Counted from the first letter of the stretch, positions 14,522-23,177 are shown. The stretch: 36,207 bases of DNA from a virus (IMGVR_UViG_3300009788_000210:1-36207), one strand, 5' to 3'. The notes: generated by a model not told the origin, from the sequence alone. Numbers and translations are program-made.

Positions 14522-15403
14522 TCACACAGCACGAACGAAGTCTCCTGTAGAATTGTCGTGTACGTTGATATCTCCGTCCAGCTTCGATCGGTTCTGTGCG
14601 CCACCGTAGATGTTAACTTGCCCATCCAGTCCGTCAACGAGCCATGAGGACGTGTCAGGATCCCAAACGTTGAGTACACCAGTACGACTGGCACGGTGTC
14701 CATGTCCATTCGGATCAGGAGTAAACAACGGAATTGGCGCATGGCCAGCAGCAGCAGGCAAGGCAAACCCCCCGGGCGTAGCGCTGTTCCCGTTACCGCT
14801 GAAGTCTGGCTCAGGGTCGTCGGCCCCCAGGATTGGCAGATAAAAGTTTGGACCCACATTGTCAAGATGTGAGGTCCAGCGATGCAACAGAATTTGGCCA
14901 CCGTCACCAAGTCTCTGGTTATTCCAAATCTTGGCCTCTGCGATTCGGCCATTGAACCGGAACGATTCCTGGCCATCCTGAAACTGTCCGATAATCAGGT
15001 CAGTACTAGTACTATCGATGCCCCCAGAATGGCTCGCGGTGTAATCATTCGTCGTCTGTGCAACAGGATCCCAAACCTGCATGTCCAGTGTAGTTCCATC
15101 AAATCGGCATGTAACGTGATACCATTGGTTTAAGGTTGGCACAGAACCAACCTGCAAATGTACAGGCGTCGCAGTGTCAAATATGGTAAACAGAAATCCG
15201 AAGAACCCGCCACCACCCGTAGTGTTCGCGAGCCGAAACACATAGGATTGCCACTTACTCAAAATATGCTGTACGTCGCCCGATGTTGTTCCGGTCGGAT
15301 ACACCCAACACATCATAGAAAAGTCTTGGGCAGATACGTCGAGGATCGAATCATCCAAGACGCGCAACCGCTCACTGTTACTGTCTATCCATTCTCGTGC
15401 CAT
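14522..15403 (-). CDS. LamG/concanavalin A-like domain virion protein
   Basis: A 293-residue protein. Residues about 20-200 read as a laminin-G/concanavalin-like beta-sandwich: FSMMCWVYPTG early in the domain, LNQWYHVTCRFDG in the middle, and FNGRIAEAKIWNNQRL near the end are the typical landmarks of LamG_3-type domains. The C-terminal 90 residues form a separate Gly/Asp-rich region. Such domains bind glycans and are common in phage tail fibres and decoration proteins, so a host-binding or adhesive role is likely. The start overlaps the upstream gene by ATGA. Confidence 0.7.
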   Translation of the reverse strand: MAREWIDSNSERLRVLDDSILDVSAQDFSMMCWVYPTGTTSGDVQHILSKWQSYVFRLANTTGGGGFFGFLFTIFDTATPVHLQVGSVPTLNQWYHVTCRFDGTTLDMQVWDPVAQTTNDYTASHSGGIDSTSTDLIIGQFQDGQESFRFNGRIAEAKIWNNQRLGDGGQILLHRWTSHLDNVGPNFYLPILGADDPEPDFSGNGNSATPGGFALPAAAGHAPIPLFTPDPNGHGHRASRTGVLNVWDPDTSSWLVDGLDGQVNIYGGAQNRSKLDGDINVHDNSTGDFVRAV

Positions 15404-15894
15404 CAGACGTCGGAGTATTGAAACTTCAATCCAAACAAGAGCGCGGCCGCAGCCATCGTGTCGGTAACACTGTCACGGAAAATTTCTGCATTTACAAGAT
15501 CGCCAGCTTCATAATCACCGGCAGTAAGAGTAATGCTGTGCGATTGAAGTAAAAACGCTGTACCGCTCTTCGTCTCAGTTCCCGTTTCCGTCGTTCTGGT
15601 TGCAGCACCACCAACATCTTCGCCATCTTCGAGGGAAAGCAGGCTCCAATCCCAAGTCAAAGTTCCAGTAGTTGCGTCAGCAGTCCACTTGGGAATCAGC
15701 ACTGGGCTACCAACGTAGTTATCAGGCACGAAGAAAGACAACCGGGCTCCGTCTTTTGTTCCGGAGTTAGTGAAAACGAGAATCTGCGGATCAATGACGG
15801 CGCCGGAATCTGAAATGCTGTACGGTTGCCAGTAAACTTTTCCAGAAGAATCAGGAATAGCGTTTCCAAGGATAGGGATTGATCTAGTTGCCAT
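15403..15894 (-). CDS. Hypothetical virion protein, beta-rich, 163 aa
   Basis: Between a LamG protein and another small late gene, with ATGA overlaps at both ends. The sequence alternates hydrophobic and Ser/Thr/Gly residues in a way typical of beta-sandwich virion proteins, with no enzymatic motif. YWQPYSISDSGAVIDPQI and LTWDWSLLSLEDGED are its most distinctive stretches. It could be a fibre or spike component. No family recognised. Confidence 0.6.
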   Translation of the reverse strand: MATRSIPILGNAIPDSSGKVYWQPYSISDSGAVIDPQILVFTNSGTKDGARLSFFVPDNYVGSPVLIPKWTADATTGTLTWDWSLLSLEDGEDVGGAATRTTETGTETKSGTAFLLQSHSITLTAGDYEAGDLVNAEIFRDSVTDTMAAAALLFGLKFQYSDV

Positions 15895-16163
15895 CAGATG
15901 CCACCCCTTGTCACTTTGGTCTCAAGGAACCCGGTGATGATAGCGGTTTTGGCCGCATCACTGAATACGCCAGGAGCCACCCTCTCTATGGCATCACGAA
16001 ATCGTGACGCAATGGCATCCCACTCGTCTTCGCATGATTGAATGGCGACTGCCGACTGACTCTTGTCCCACGTAACAGACATTCGAGAAGCCTTCGACGG
16101 ACCACCTCCATCACTTACGCGGCGCTCAATCGCACGCAGCTCTTCGCTTATCATTTGAACCAT
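15894..16163 (-). CDS. Hypothetical late protein, 89 aa
   Basis: A small helical protein coupled to the downstream gene by ATGA. The N-terminal 30 residues are charged (ISEELRAIERRV), the middle contains a tryptophan-rich EDEWDAIASRF segment, and the C-terminus is amphipathic. It is too short to assign. Its position among structural genes suggests a minor virion or assembly protein. No alternative strand or frame competes. Confidence 0.55.
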   Translation of the reverse strand: MVQMISEELRAIERRVSDGGGPSKASRMSVTWDKSQSAVAIQSCEDEWDAIASRFRDAIERVAPGVFSDAAKTAIITGFLETKVTRGGI

Positions 16164-16948
16164 TATTTTTCCACCAAATACGCATCGAAACCAGCAGCAA
16201 CACGAACATTGATAGTATCCGTCTGAACCTGTATTTTCACGATGAGTGGACCAGAAAAACCCTTCGGAACCATGTACTCATGATTCAATGGAGAGATGTC
16301 GGTAAAATACCTAACCTCTTTAGCGATGAATGCGGAATCAGGTTGTCCTGCGTTCTCTTTGACAAAAAGAAACCAATCTACTTTGACGGACACGGCGCCA
16401 GCAACCCTCAGGGCAGCAGCAGTAACATGCCGAATCCTAAATTCTTGTGTCGATGGAACACCATAAATTGCCATCATCGTTTGACCTTGTCCGGCAGCAA
16501 TCATGGCAGTAATCGTTGCATCTATTTGCGCAGTTGCCGTGATAGTTCCTGCGCTAACGCCAAGAGAGCCAAAGGTGCGCCCGATCATCCGATGAATAAT
16601 TACATAAGAGTTTGCAGTCGGAACGCTCGATGTACCATTGAGCACTACAACCTCGCCGACTTCTGGAGAGTCCCAATCGATTAATCCAAAAACCTCGACG
16701 GTTCGTATTCCAGGCCCTACCGGATCACCGTCATCGTCGGCACTGGATGAAGCAATATCATGCATTCTTGCCTGGGTAGGCGCAACCCAAACCTTCGTAG
16801 ACGTAATGCCGTCGGCGCCATCCCATACGTCTGTATCTATGTTGGCGTCACAATCAGGCGCGCAACCGAACTTATTCAAAGTCAGGTAGCCAGTAGCACG
16901 ACCAAGCGATGCCTCAAGCCCAAAATCTTTTGCCCCCAAAAAGGTCAT
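16163..16948 (-). CDS. Structural protein, beta-rich, 261 aa
   Basis: The ATG at 16948 overlaps the upstream stop (TAATG) and has GGGA nine bases before it, so it is preferred to a TTG at 16963. The protein is rich in Ala, Val, Thr and Gly, with predicted beta strands throughout and two early cysteines (FGCAPDCDANI). There are no catalytic motifs. The neighbouring fibre-like genes and the beta content point to a tail or receptor-binding component. Not assigned to a family. Confidence 0.6.
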   Translation of the reverse strand: MTFLGAKDFGLEASLGRATGYLTLNKFGCAPDCDANIDTDVWDGADGITSTKVWVAPTQARMHDIASSSADDDGDPVGPGIRTVEVFGLIDWDSPEVGEVVVLNGTSSVPTANSYVIIHRMIGRTFGSLGVSAGTITATAQIDATITAMIAAGQGQTMMAIYGVPSTQEFRIRHVTAAALRVAGAVSVKVDWFLFVKENAGQPDSAFIAKEVRYFTDISPLNHEYMVPKGFSGPLIVKIQVQTDTINVRVAAGFDAYLVEK

Positions 16949-17850
16949 TACCAGATTTCCCAACTAGTATTATTGCTCAAAATTTCTATAGCTTCCTTGT
17001 CCGGCGAATCAACCAAAGTCACGGTGGACGCGCCTTCGATCAACTCGGAGCCAAACGGATCGACAGTTACATCGTTTCCCCCGGTTCCAACATTCTTGAT
17101 CTTGAATCTCCGACCCTCGTTGCCCGTCGCCGTTGGTAGATTGACTGTAATAGCAACCAGGGTTGTGTCACACCTAACAGCATGATTGGACTTCGTCAAC
17201 GTAACATCACCGGTAACCGTAGTGATCTTCAAAACAGCCTCACCACCCGGAGCGGCATCGGTATTCATCCACACGCGCGTCTTGGGAGGATCAGCGGGCG
17301 GAGACGTTCCAACATGAACATCGTCGTAGAAATCCGTAACGTCCGCACCATTGGTCTTGACCGATTGGCCATCCGTTCCATCGGCAATTGGAAGCGCAAA
17401 CTCATTATGGATAATCATCGCACCGTCGACATTGTGATCGACACGAAAAATCTCTACACCAGTAGTAAGATCACGCAAGAAAAACGCATCACCACCAGCG
17501 GAATTCTTGAACCCTATCCGCCAACGATCAGGGAATCCCCCGGCGTCAAGAAAATTGATACCGGCTTCAGCATCAATAGTACGATGAAGACAGATCAAGG
17601 TAAAATCGGCGTTAATCGTAAGGGCACCGGTCAAAGTGCCACCAACAAGAGGAAGAAAAAGCGCAAACGTCGCACGCGCCTCATCTAGCGCCTCTCTCAC
17701 GTTCTTGGGAAGAGAAGCCCAATCACCGGGAGTCGTTGGAATGTAAGGAATGCGAACAGCGCGAGCCCAATGGTCAAGATTGTCGACTATTAACCGTGGG
17801 GCGCCATCGAGCCCCAACGGAGAAAGATTGTCTTGGATCAACAACGGCAT
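16948..17850 (-). CDS. Tail fibre-like protein
   Basis: A 300-residue protein started at 17850, where TAATG overlaps the upstream gene; a 30-base longer frame is not needed. The N-terminus resembles virion-attachment segments (LIQDNLSPLGLDGAPRLIVD). LFLPLVGGTLTGALTI near 85-100 matches the PLVGGTLTGPL repeat of phage tail fibre shafts, where it is a common beta-helix entry motif. The C-terminal 80 residues (TGNEGRRFKIKNVGTGGNDVTV) match the small beta domain found at the end of many fibres. A host-recognition fibre is the best reading. Confidence 0.75.
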   Translation of the reverse strand: MPLLIQDNLSPLGLDGAPRLIVDNLDHWARAVRIPYIPTTPGDWASLPKNVREALDEARATFALFLPLVGGTLTGALTINADFTLICLHRTIDAEAGINFLDAGGFPDRWRIGFKNSAGGDAFFLRDLTTGVEIFRVDHNVDGAMIIHNEFALPIADGTDGQSVKTNGADVTDFYDDVHVGTSPPADPPKTRVWMNTDAAPGGEAVLKITTVTGDVTLTKSNHAVRCDTTLVAITVNLPTATGNEGRRFKIKNVGTGGNDVTVDPFGSELIEGASTVTLVDSPDKEAIEILSNNTSWEIW

Positions 17851-18221
17851 TAAATCTGATATCCAACCTCTACGCCCCAAGCAACGTCGTCAGTACCAGC
17901 ACGGACAAGCAGAAGCTTGTCACCCGTACGGAAAAACCACGGAGACGGATCAGATCGTTCATCCGCGGGGATAACCATGTTCATGTCAGAGCCAACACCG
18001 CGATCGTTAGCCTTATAAAGATCGACGTCGAACTCTTCTCCCTCTACGGAGTCTAGCGAAACCTGCAAATCAGCATTGGTGTTCGAGCCCTGCAACAATC
18101 GGAAATGTACACGAATGTACACCAGCTTAAAGGCGGCGCTACCCTCGGGTGGAGAAAACAAAACGGACATGTCACCACTGCCTTCTTCGAAAAATTGAGA
18201 CGTGGATTGTTCAATCGCCAT
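17850..18221 (-). CDS. Hypothetical virion protein, 123 aa
   Basis: A small, acidic, beta-rich protein immediately upstream of the fibre-like gene. Strand-like segments (FKLVYIRVHFRLL, LLLVRAGTDDVAWGVEVGY) suggest a jelly-roll or Ig-like fold. The gap to the next gene upstream is three bases. Likely a small tail or baseplate component by context, but no family is recognised. Confidence 0.6.
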   Translation of the reverse strand: MAIEQSTSQFFEEGSGDMSVLFSPPEGSAAFKLVYIRVHFRLLQGSNTNADLQVSLDSVEGEEFDVDLYKANDRGVGSDMNMVIPADERSDPSPWFFRTGDKLLLVRAGTDDVAWGVEVGYQI

Positions 18222-18223
18222 AA

Positions 18224-18715
18224 CTATGCATCCGGGTCATTGAAAATACGAACATTGTCACCAATCGGAAGGGCCCCATCCAACCGCAACAGAAACGGAA
18301 TTACCTGTACCTGAACACTACCATCATCGACAAGCGACTCATAAGTTGACAAACCACCACTCGGGAAAGCGGTGCCATCAGTACCGGTTATAACATTGAC
18401 AAACTGAATAATTTTGGGAGTAGAGCCTTCAGTGAAACGAAAAAACATGTCGTAGTCAGGCAGGTCGCCAGGAGTACCGGGAATCTCAAGGGGACCCCAC
18501 GGAGTAAGATCAAAAAGCTCAAGAGAAGAAGCCAGCTCAGTAAGTCCAATTTCGCCCGAAACGCGATGAACTCCAGGAATAGGAACGATGTCGTTACCTG
18601 AAAAACTAATGGTCCTGAAAATCTTCCAACGAACAAAGATGATTCCGGGAACATCTACACGCTTGTTTGTGTTTTCAAGAATGTAGTAGGCGCCACGAGT
18701 GGTACGAACGATCAT
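18224..18715 (-). CDS. Hypothetical virion protein, 163 aa
   Basis: Started at ATG 18715, which overlaps the upstream TGA (ATGA); an open frame reaches 18814 but is incompatible with the upstream gene. The protein begins MIVRTTRGAYYILENTNKRVDVPG, contains a central proline-rich loop (PWGPLEIPGTPGDLPDYD) and a beta-rich C-terminus. No enzymatic motif. Its place after the connector gene fits a neck or tail component; this is inferred. Confidence 0.6.
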   Translation of the reverse strand: MIVRTTRGAYYILENTNKRVDVPGIIFVRWKIFRTISFSGNDIVPIPGVHRVSGEIGLTELASSLELFDLTPWGPLEIPGTPGDLPDYDMFFRFTEGSTPKIIQFVNVITGTDGTAFPSGGLSTYESLVDDGSVQVQVIPFLLRLDGALPIGDNVRIFNDPDA

Positions 18716-19176
18716 CAGTTTCCACCACGTGCGACCATAACAGTGAAGTTGCGAATAGAATCGGCGACCACAATGTTTCCATGCGAGGCATCTGTACCAA
18801 ACGTAATCGACCACTCTCCGTTTTCCAGCCCAGCCATCCCCTTGGTCTTGGTGAACGCATCTATATTATCGTCCACCTGCGCCATTTTTGAAAGAATCTC
18901 GACAGTAGCGCCATCGGCAGTGCGAACCTCAGTGACAATGCTGATCTTTACTTGCACACTCCATTGCTTAGCCGTGTCCGCTCGCCCCGACGCAGTAGCA
19001 CCCAACAACTGCAAGGCGACATAAGCCGTTTGATGAGATCCAAGAAGATTCTCGCCCTCGACAACCTCACGAATTTTAACATTGCTATCGGCGCCGGAAG
19101 AACCAACCAACTCCTTCATATGACTGAACAACAAGCTGAAGACGCCCGTAATAGTACCCAGAAATCCATCAGCCAT
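18715..19176 (-). CDS. Hypothetical neck/tail protein, 153 aa
   Basis: First gene downstream of the connector, 13 bases away. A hydrophobic N-terminus (FLGTITGVFSLLFSHMKEL) leads into a mixed alpha/beta domain, with VKISIVTEVRTADGATVEILSKM in the middle. Genes in this position in HK97-like modules often encode head-closure or tail-terminator proteins of about this size. No signature is strong enough to name it. Confidence 0.55.
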   Translation of the reverse strand: MADGFLGTITGVFSLLFSHMKELVGSSGADSNVKIREVVEGENLLGSHQTAYVALQLLGATASGRADTAKQWSVQVKISIVTEVRTADGATVEILSKMAQVDDNIDAFTKTKGMAGLENGEWSITFGTDASHGNIVVADSIRNFTVMVARGGN

Positions 19177-19189
19177 AACAATTCAATCC

Positions 19190-20422
19190 TCAAAACAGGC
19201 GACGATAGCGCTTGGCAATAACTTCAACTTCAGGCAAGATTTCAGTAGGATTCTTGCTGACGGCTGCACCCGAAGCAACAGCAACCCCACGCTGAGAAGA
19301 AAATCTAACACCAACAGTTCTTCGTTGTTGAAACTCGTAAGACGCCTGCAACACATTGGCGTGCCGAAGATCACCAGGAACAGTATGCGGATCATCCAAA
19401 AGGCGATGATGCAAAATGGTTAGCTTGGGAGTTTGCCCCGATGTTCCTTCGGACGACGTAATGATAACACTGGACTGCGTCTCTTCGTCGTTCAATCGAA
19501 CACCAACACTAAGCTGACCAGTATTGACGGCAGCCAAAATCAACGTTTCCATGGCAACCAATCCGGTCGTATTACTCAGCGCAAACGTGTATTCTACCGG
19601 CCCGGGATCTACGCTCGTGGTCGCACCAAGCTGTAACGCTGAACCAGCAGTATTCATATCAGCCCAAAGATTCACAAGATTCGTCGCGCTGTTTCTCGCG
19701 GCATCCACCGACAAAACGTAAACTCTCAAGTTGGTCCCCGACGCCGCTGTAGCAAAAAGAGAAACTTCGAACGTAGAAATATTCCAAGTGGGCATAAACA
19801 CATCTTGAAGCGTAAAACGTAAAAACGCTCGAAGAATGGTGTCAAAAACGGTTCTAGATGCAAGAATCGTTGTGTCCGTCAACCCAGTCAACTGATAATC
19901 AATGCCTTCGTCATGTACAATGTTGTAGTCCAACGTATCAGTAACCGAATTCAGGGTAAGGGTGGAATCTTCTAGCGCAATCTCATCATCTGTCTTGTAT
20001 CCGCCGGTGTACGTCACCTGGATTTGGCCAGCATTATCCTGTTCGTTGCCTAGCCAATTACGGCCGAGCCGACGAAGAACACCATCTGACCCTGGGCGCC
20101 CGCCTGCGCCCGCTTCCAATATGTAGCCAGTTCCCTCGACCAGTTCGGTGTAATTGTCGGAGTCATCGAAGTCTCTGGTTGCAGACTCGCGAACGATGTG
20201 CACCTGTACGATCGGAGAAGAACGAAGCCGGATGGTTCGTTCACCTCCAGAAAGAGTTTCGACAAGAGCGTGGCGGCGGAGCAGCGGGCGTCCAGCAAGG
20301 TTTTCAATGGTTCCTGCGGTCGAGCGAACGATTTCTGTGATTATAGCGTCATCGGTCGAATCAACAATTCCCATGCGGCTTTTGACTTCGGCCACAGTGG
20401 CAAATCCCCTGTCGAAGAACAT
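19190..20422 (-). CDS. gp6-like head-tail connector with a DNRLRE-like insertion
   Basis: A 410-residue protein. Residues 1-142 match the HK97 gp6-like connector pattern: ATVAEVKSRMGIVDSTDDAI, a helical core with ENLAGRPLLRR, then SGGERTIRLRSSPIVQV and QIQVTYTGGY. The family's C-terminal helices and tail resume at about 347 (TVPGDLRHANVLQASYEFQQ and the ending EVIAKRYRRLF). Between them, about 200 residues (143-346) form an extra beta domain with DTILRAFLRFTLQD, W254 and a closing SSEGTSGQTPKLTILHH that recall DNRLRE/disaggregatase-type beta-sandwiches. Normal gp6-like connectors are only 100-200 residues, so this one carries a surface insertion. The connector joins portal to tail. The insertion assignment is by eye. 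Confidence 0.7.
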   Translation of the reverse strand: MFFDRGFATVAEVKSRMGIVDSTDDAIITEIVRSTAGTIENLAGRPLLRRHALVETLSGGERTIRLRSSPIVQVHIVRESATRDFDDSDNYTELVEGTGYILEAGAGGRPGSDGVLRRLGRNWLGNEQDNAGQIQVTYTGGYKTDDEIALEDSTLTLNSVTDTLDYNIVHDEGIDYQLTGLTDTTILASRTVFDTILRAFLRFTLQDVFMPTWNISTFEVSLFATAASGTNLRVYVLSVDAARNSATNLVNLWADMNTAGSALQLGATTSVDPGPVEYTFALSNTTGLVAMETLILAAVNTGQLSVGVRLNDEETQSSVIITSSEGTSGQTPKLTILHHRLLDDPHTVPGDLRHANVLQASYEFQQRRTVGVRFSSQRGVAVASGAAVSKNPTEILPEVEVIAKRYRRLF

Positions 20423-20439
20423 AATGCGCTCCGCCTATC

Positions 20440-21003
20440 TCAATTGTCTTCGTATTCCAGGTAGTACATAGGACCTGTGCCACCGGTCATGTCCGCGTTG
20501 TTGCTTGTGATCGTGATGACTATTTTGTCACCCTTGTCCAGCAACAGGTCTGCGCTAGTGCTCGTCAAAGTGTGGGCGGTCAGGGTGTCATCGGTAAGCC
20601 CTGTTTCGGTTTCGCTTCCACTTGCCAACAGCGCGTTTCCATCACCGGTAATTCCGACTACGACAGTGCCACCAGCCGACTCCGGTGCGTCGGTATACCT
20701 GCGCGTGACACCAGTGATCTTCATCTTGCGCACAGCATAGGTAATATAAGTGTTGGCAGAATTCTCCACCAAATCATCCAATCGGGCCTCCATAGCGTTT
20801 TGGCCGAATCCAAACTTTTCGGTAGCACTGTTGTGTAGAACCTCTGGTAGCGTATCGACATCAGATCGCAAATGAATAGACGAGTTCTGTCTGTTCGTTG
20901 TACTCATCGCGCCCGTTCCACCCGAAATGGCTGGAGGATTTGCTTCGTTTCCGACTTGCAACACGCCCGTAACCTTTTGGTCACCACTGACTGTACTGGC
21001 CAT
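20440..21003 (-). CDS. Hypothetical virion protein, 187 aa
   Basis: A Ser/Thr/Gly-rich protein with a low-complexity N-terminus (GDQKVTGVLQVGNEANPPAI), a short helical segment near 65-85, and a C-terminal beta domain of about 90 residues ending in PMYYLEYEDN. The C-terminal part looks like a small beta-sandwich used in decoration or spike proteins. It lies just upstream of the connector with an 18-base gap. The family is not recognised. Confidence 0.6.
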   Translation of the reverse strand: MASTVSGDQKVTGVLQVGNEANPPAISGGTGAMSTTNRQNSSIHLRSDVDTLPEVLHNSATEKFGFGQNAMEARLDDLVENSANTYITYAVRKMKITGVTRRYTDAPESAGGTVVVGITGDGNALLASGSETETGLTDDTLTAHTLTSTSADLLLDKGDKIVITITSNNADMTGGTGPMYYLEYEDN

Positions 21004-21012
21004 ATCAGACTC

Positions 21013-21246
21013 CTAGCTAAAGATCTTCTCTTCGATTCGCTCGACTCGCCCCTTGATGTTGCTGACGTCGGCCTTAATCTCGATGCACGCATCATGCACA
21101 TCGTCGAGCTTAGTTTTCTTGCTACTACCGTTGTCGTATTTCAACCACACGAGCCAAGCAAAGCAAGCGGCACCGACCAGAAGGCCGACGTACCCGAATT
21201 GGCTGAGGTCCATTTTCTCAAACGGAGCCTGTAGCAATAACAGCAT
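21013..21246 (-). CDS. Holin-like small membrane protein, 77 aa
   Basis: ATG at 21246 is chosen because AAGGAG lies eight bases upstream; later in-frame ATG 21213 has no clear site. The protein has one transmembrane helix at about residues 18-36 (YVGLLVGAACFAWLVWLKY), then a Lys-rich linker and a C-terminal amphipathic helix (DVSNIKGRVERIEEKIF) likely to form a coiled coil. This N-in/single-span plus coiled-coil layout is common among small phage holins and related membrane proteins, and no better holin candidate is present. The function is not proven. The start overlaps the glycosyltransferase gene by 29 bases. Confidence 0.55.
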   Translation of the reverse strand: MLLLLQAPFEKMDLSQFGYVGLLVGAACFAWLVWLKYDNGSSKKTKLDDVHDACIEIKADVSNIKGRVERIEEKIFS

Positions 21247-22063
21247 TTTCAGACTCCTTATTGTCGTCCGACACCGGGAAAAGTGAGGGGTCGTGTTCAT
21301 GTCCCCACGCAATACGACTATCGAAATCGAACACTCCGCAGTGCTTTACGTCTACGGCACGCGTTGCTCCGTAACTGACCCCAAGCTCATGTAACAATCG
21401 CGAGAAGAACCAGTCTTCCGGTTCGGTTCGAGCTACGCGCGAGATACCGGGTTCGGTTTGTTCACCTGTCGTAAGCGTACGGATTTCATCGTTGATCGTG
21501 AAGAGGTATTCGTGCACGGGCGCATGACGCAAGTCCATCACCAGAAGCCCACTGTTAACTAGAAGTGTCGCACAATCACCTTCCCATCCTTCCAATCGCC
21601 CAATGAGATCGGGACCGGTAAACGTCGTCGGCAACTTCATGGTTTCTTGCAGCGTAAGTCTCCGCACATCACCCTTGATCGCAGCATTGGGATCAGACAT
21701 GCAAACACCCGTGCTGGTCAGCCCGCGACCATCCTTGATCGGTACAACGGCAGAGAGCACATCGAGATCGTGTTTCTCCATCTCCGCAATCATAATATTC
21801 AACCAATTGGGTTGAACCGGAACGATGTCGGCGTGCAACAGGCAGAAGTGAGTAAGTGGCACCGCACCGCTCTCTTTCAAATTGAGCGCCGTGCAGAAGA
21901 TGGAGTTGAAGTTGTGAGCCAACAGTGAACAGCAATTCATGTGGACCACGCAGTCAGACAGCTTGGGCGCCTTCAAGATCGCCTGCACCGTACCAATGCC
22001 GATCTGCCCACTATGCGTAGGAACTCCGATGAACGTGAAGGATTTGTTTGTGTTCGATGCCAT
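21218..22063 (-). CDS. GT-A-fold glycosyltransferase
   Basis: A 281-residue protein resembling family 2-like glycosyltransferases. FTFIGVPTHSGQIGIGTVQAI starts the Rossmann-like nucleotide-sugar fold. HADIVPVQPNWLN, at about 76-88, is the metal-binding acidic motif region (His-Ala-Asp rather than a strict DxD). RTEPEDWFFSRLLHELG around 222-238 fits the ED-acceptor motif, and a late HCGVF-His pattern follows. It may glycosylate virion proteins or modify host surface sugars. It sits between the capsid and connector genes together with a methyltransferase, so virion decoration is the simplest idea. Substrate unknown. Confidence 0.65.
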   Translation of the reverse strand: MASNTNKSFTFIGVPTHSGQIGIGTVQAILKAPKLSDCVVHMNCCSLLAHNFNSIFCTALNLKESGAVPLTHFCLLHADIVPVQPNWLNIMIAEMEKHDLDVLSAVVPIKDGRGLTSTGVCMSDPNAAIKGDVRRLTLQETMKLPTTFTGPDLIGRLEGWEGDCATLLVNSGLLVMDLRHAPVHEYLFTINDEIRTLTTGEQTEPGISRVARTEPEDWFFSRLLHELGVSYGATRAVDVKHCGVFDFDSRIAWGHEHDPSLFPVSDDNKESENAVIATGSV

Positions 22064-22068
22064 GGGAA

Positions 22069-22404
22069 CTAGATTCCTTTCTTCTTTTTATTCTTGGGCT
22101 TGCTGTCCGTCTCTTCAACTGCCGGTTCAGGCTCTTGGCCGTCGTCCTGCGGAGGCTCTTGGCCGTCGTCCTCAATTGCCGCGGGAAGCGGACCCCAACC
22201 ATTCGCTTTCGCAACCTCTTCCCAATTGGCAGGGTGAACTTTAGCGCCCGCTAATTCCGCCTTTTGCCGAGTTGTATTAATCAACCCGGCAACGTAACAG
22301 TCGGCCTTCGGATCCCACACGCAGAACCTTGCCGGATTTTTCGGCATAGGTACAACAATGCAACCGTTAGGCAACTTCTTGAAATTTCCGCCCGCTATTC
22401 CCAT
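22069..22404 (-). CDS. Hypothetical late protein with acidic repeat tail, 111 aa
   Basis: ATG at 22404 has AAAGGAAG eight bases upstream and is preferred to the longer frame to 22461. The first 75 residues form a small folded domain (KLPNGCIVVPMPKNPARFCVWDP). The rest is disordered: a duplicated eight-residue DDGQEP unit from a 24-base tandem DNA repeat (about 22121-22170) and a lysine-rich end. It overlaps the methyltransferase gene by 38 bases. No family recognised. Confidence 0.55.
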   Translation of the reverse strand: MGIAGGNFKKLPNGCIVVPMPKNPARFCVWDPKADCYVAGLINTTRQKAELAGAKVHPANWEEVAKANGWGPLPAAIEDDGQEPPQDDGQEPEPAVEETDSKPKNKKKKGI

Positions 22405-23092
22405 AGCAATCTTCCTTTCTAACAATAGCCTCTTCGCAATCAGTTCCTTCGGACAACCCAACTATATGCTCACCTAAAAGGGGGTGGGTTGTCCAGCATC
22501 CACCAGAATTGATAGACGCCCAATAACCATTTTCTCCAAAGCACGCAACAAGAGCATCTCTAACACTATCCTGATACGCATCGTGGCCAGCGAGGATCCC
22601 GGTTCGGCCCTTCCACGCGTTGATGTCGCTTATGACGGCTTCGGTCGTATGGTCTCCGTCGATAAAAACAAAGTCAGCACCACGAATAACCGGCACCGCA
22701 CGAACGCTGTCCATACACAGGATTTCAATGTGATCTTCCAAGTCGAAAGCCTTGATATTCTCCCCAAACACATCCAGCAGCGTGCGATTGGCCGCCAGCA
22801 TCTCCTTGATCTGTAAGTTGTATTCATCTCCACCGTTGGTGCCATCCGCGAAGCTTATCTCAAACGTGTCAACGGCGTAAAGCTCGAAGTTGCAGCCCAT
22901 ACGATCCAGGAGTTGCTTACAAAGATGGATGATGCTTGTGCCCTTCCAGACACCAACTTCTACGAGTACAGGAGCGGTGACAACAGAAGTGCTTCCAGTG
23001 CCAACGTCGCATTTCTTTTCGGCCTCCGAAAAGTGATCGGCAACCCAATCATAAACAGGCCGAAAATTGAACCAACCTCTAAGATCGATCAT
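22367..23092 (-). CDS. Class I SAM-dependent methyltransferase (Methyltransf_24-like)
   Basis: A 241-residue protein started at ATG 23092, with AAGAAGG before it; the frame runs further up to 23269 but would cross a terminator. VLVEVGVWKGTSIIHLCKQL is motif I, binding S-adenosylmethionine, and FVFIDGDHTTEAVISDINAW is the motif typical of the CmcI/Methyltransf_24 family that methylates sugars and small molecules, followed by GILAGHDA. This is not a DNA methyltransferase. Its neighbour is a glycosyltransferase, so the pair may build a methylated sugar on the virion. Substrate is inferred. Confidence 0.7.
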   Translation of the reverse strand: MIDLRGWFNFRPVYDWVADHFSEAEKKCDVGTGSTSVVTAPVLVEVGVWKGTSIIHLCKQLLDRMGCNFELYAVDTFEISFADGTNGGDEYNLQIKEMLAANRTLLDVFGENIKAFDLEDHIEILCMDSVRAVPVIRGADFVFIDGDHTTEAVISDINAWKGRTGILAGHDAYQDSVRDALVACFGENGYWASINSGGCWTTHPLLGEHIVGLSEGTDCEEAIVRKEDCYGNSGRKFQEVA

Positions 23093-23117
23093 GGGAACCT
23101 TCTTAATGGGAACGAAG

Positions 23118-23157
23118 AAAAAAGGTGGATGGTGGCGTTCCCCAACCACCACCCACC
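23118..23157 (-). terminator. Intrinsic terminator after the capsid genes
   Basis: On the minus strand GGTGGGTGGTGG (23157-23146) pairs with CCACCATCCACC (23135-23124), one mismatch in 12, around a ten-base loop, followed directly by TTTTTT (23123-23118). This is a textbook intrinsic terminator between the small capsid-adjacent gene and the methyltransferase. It probably lets capsid genes be expressed more than the downstream genes. Confidence 0.8.
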
Positions 23158-23177
23158 CCGAACACAAACCACCACCA

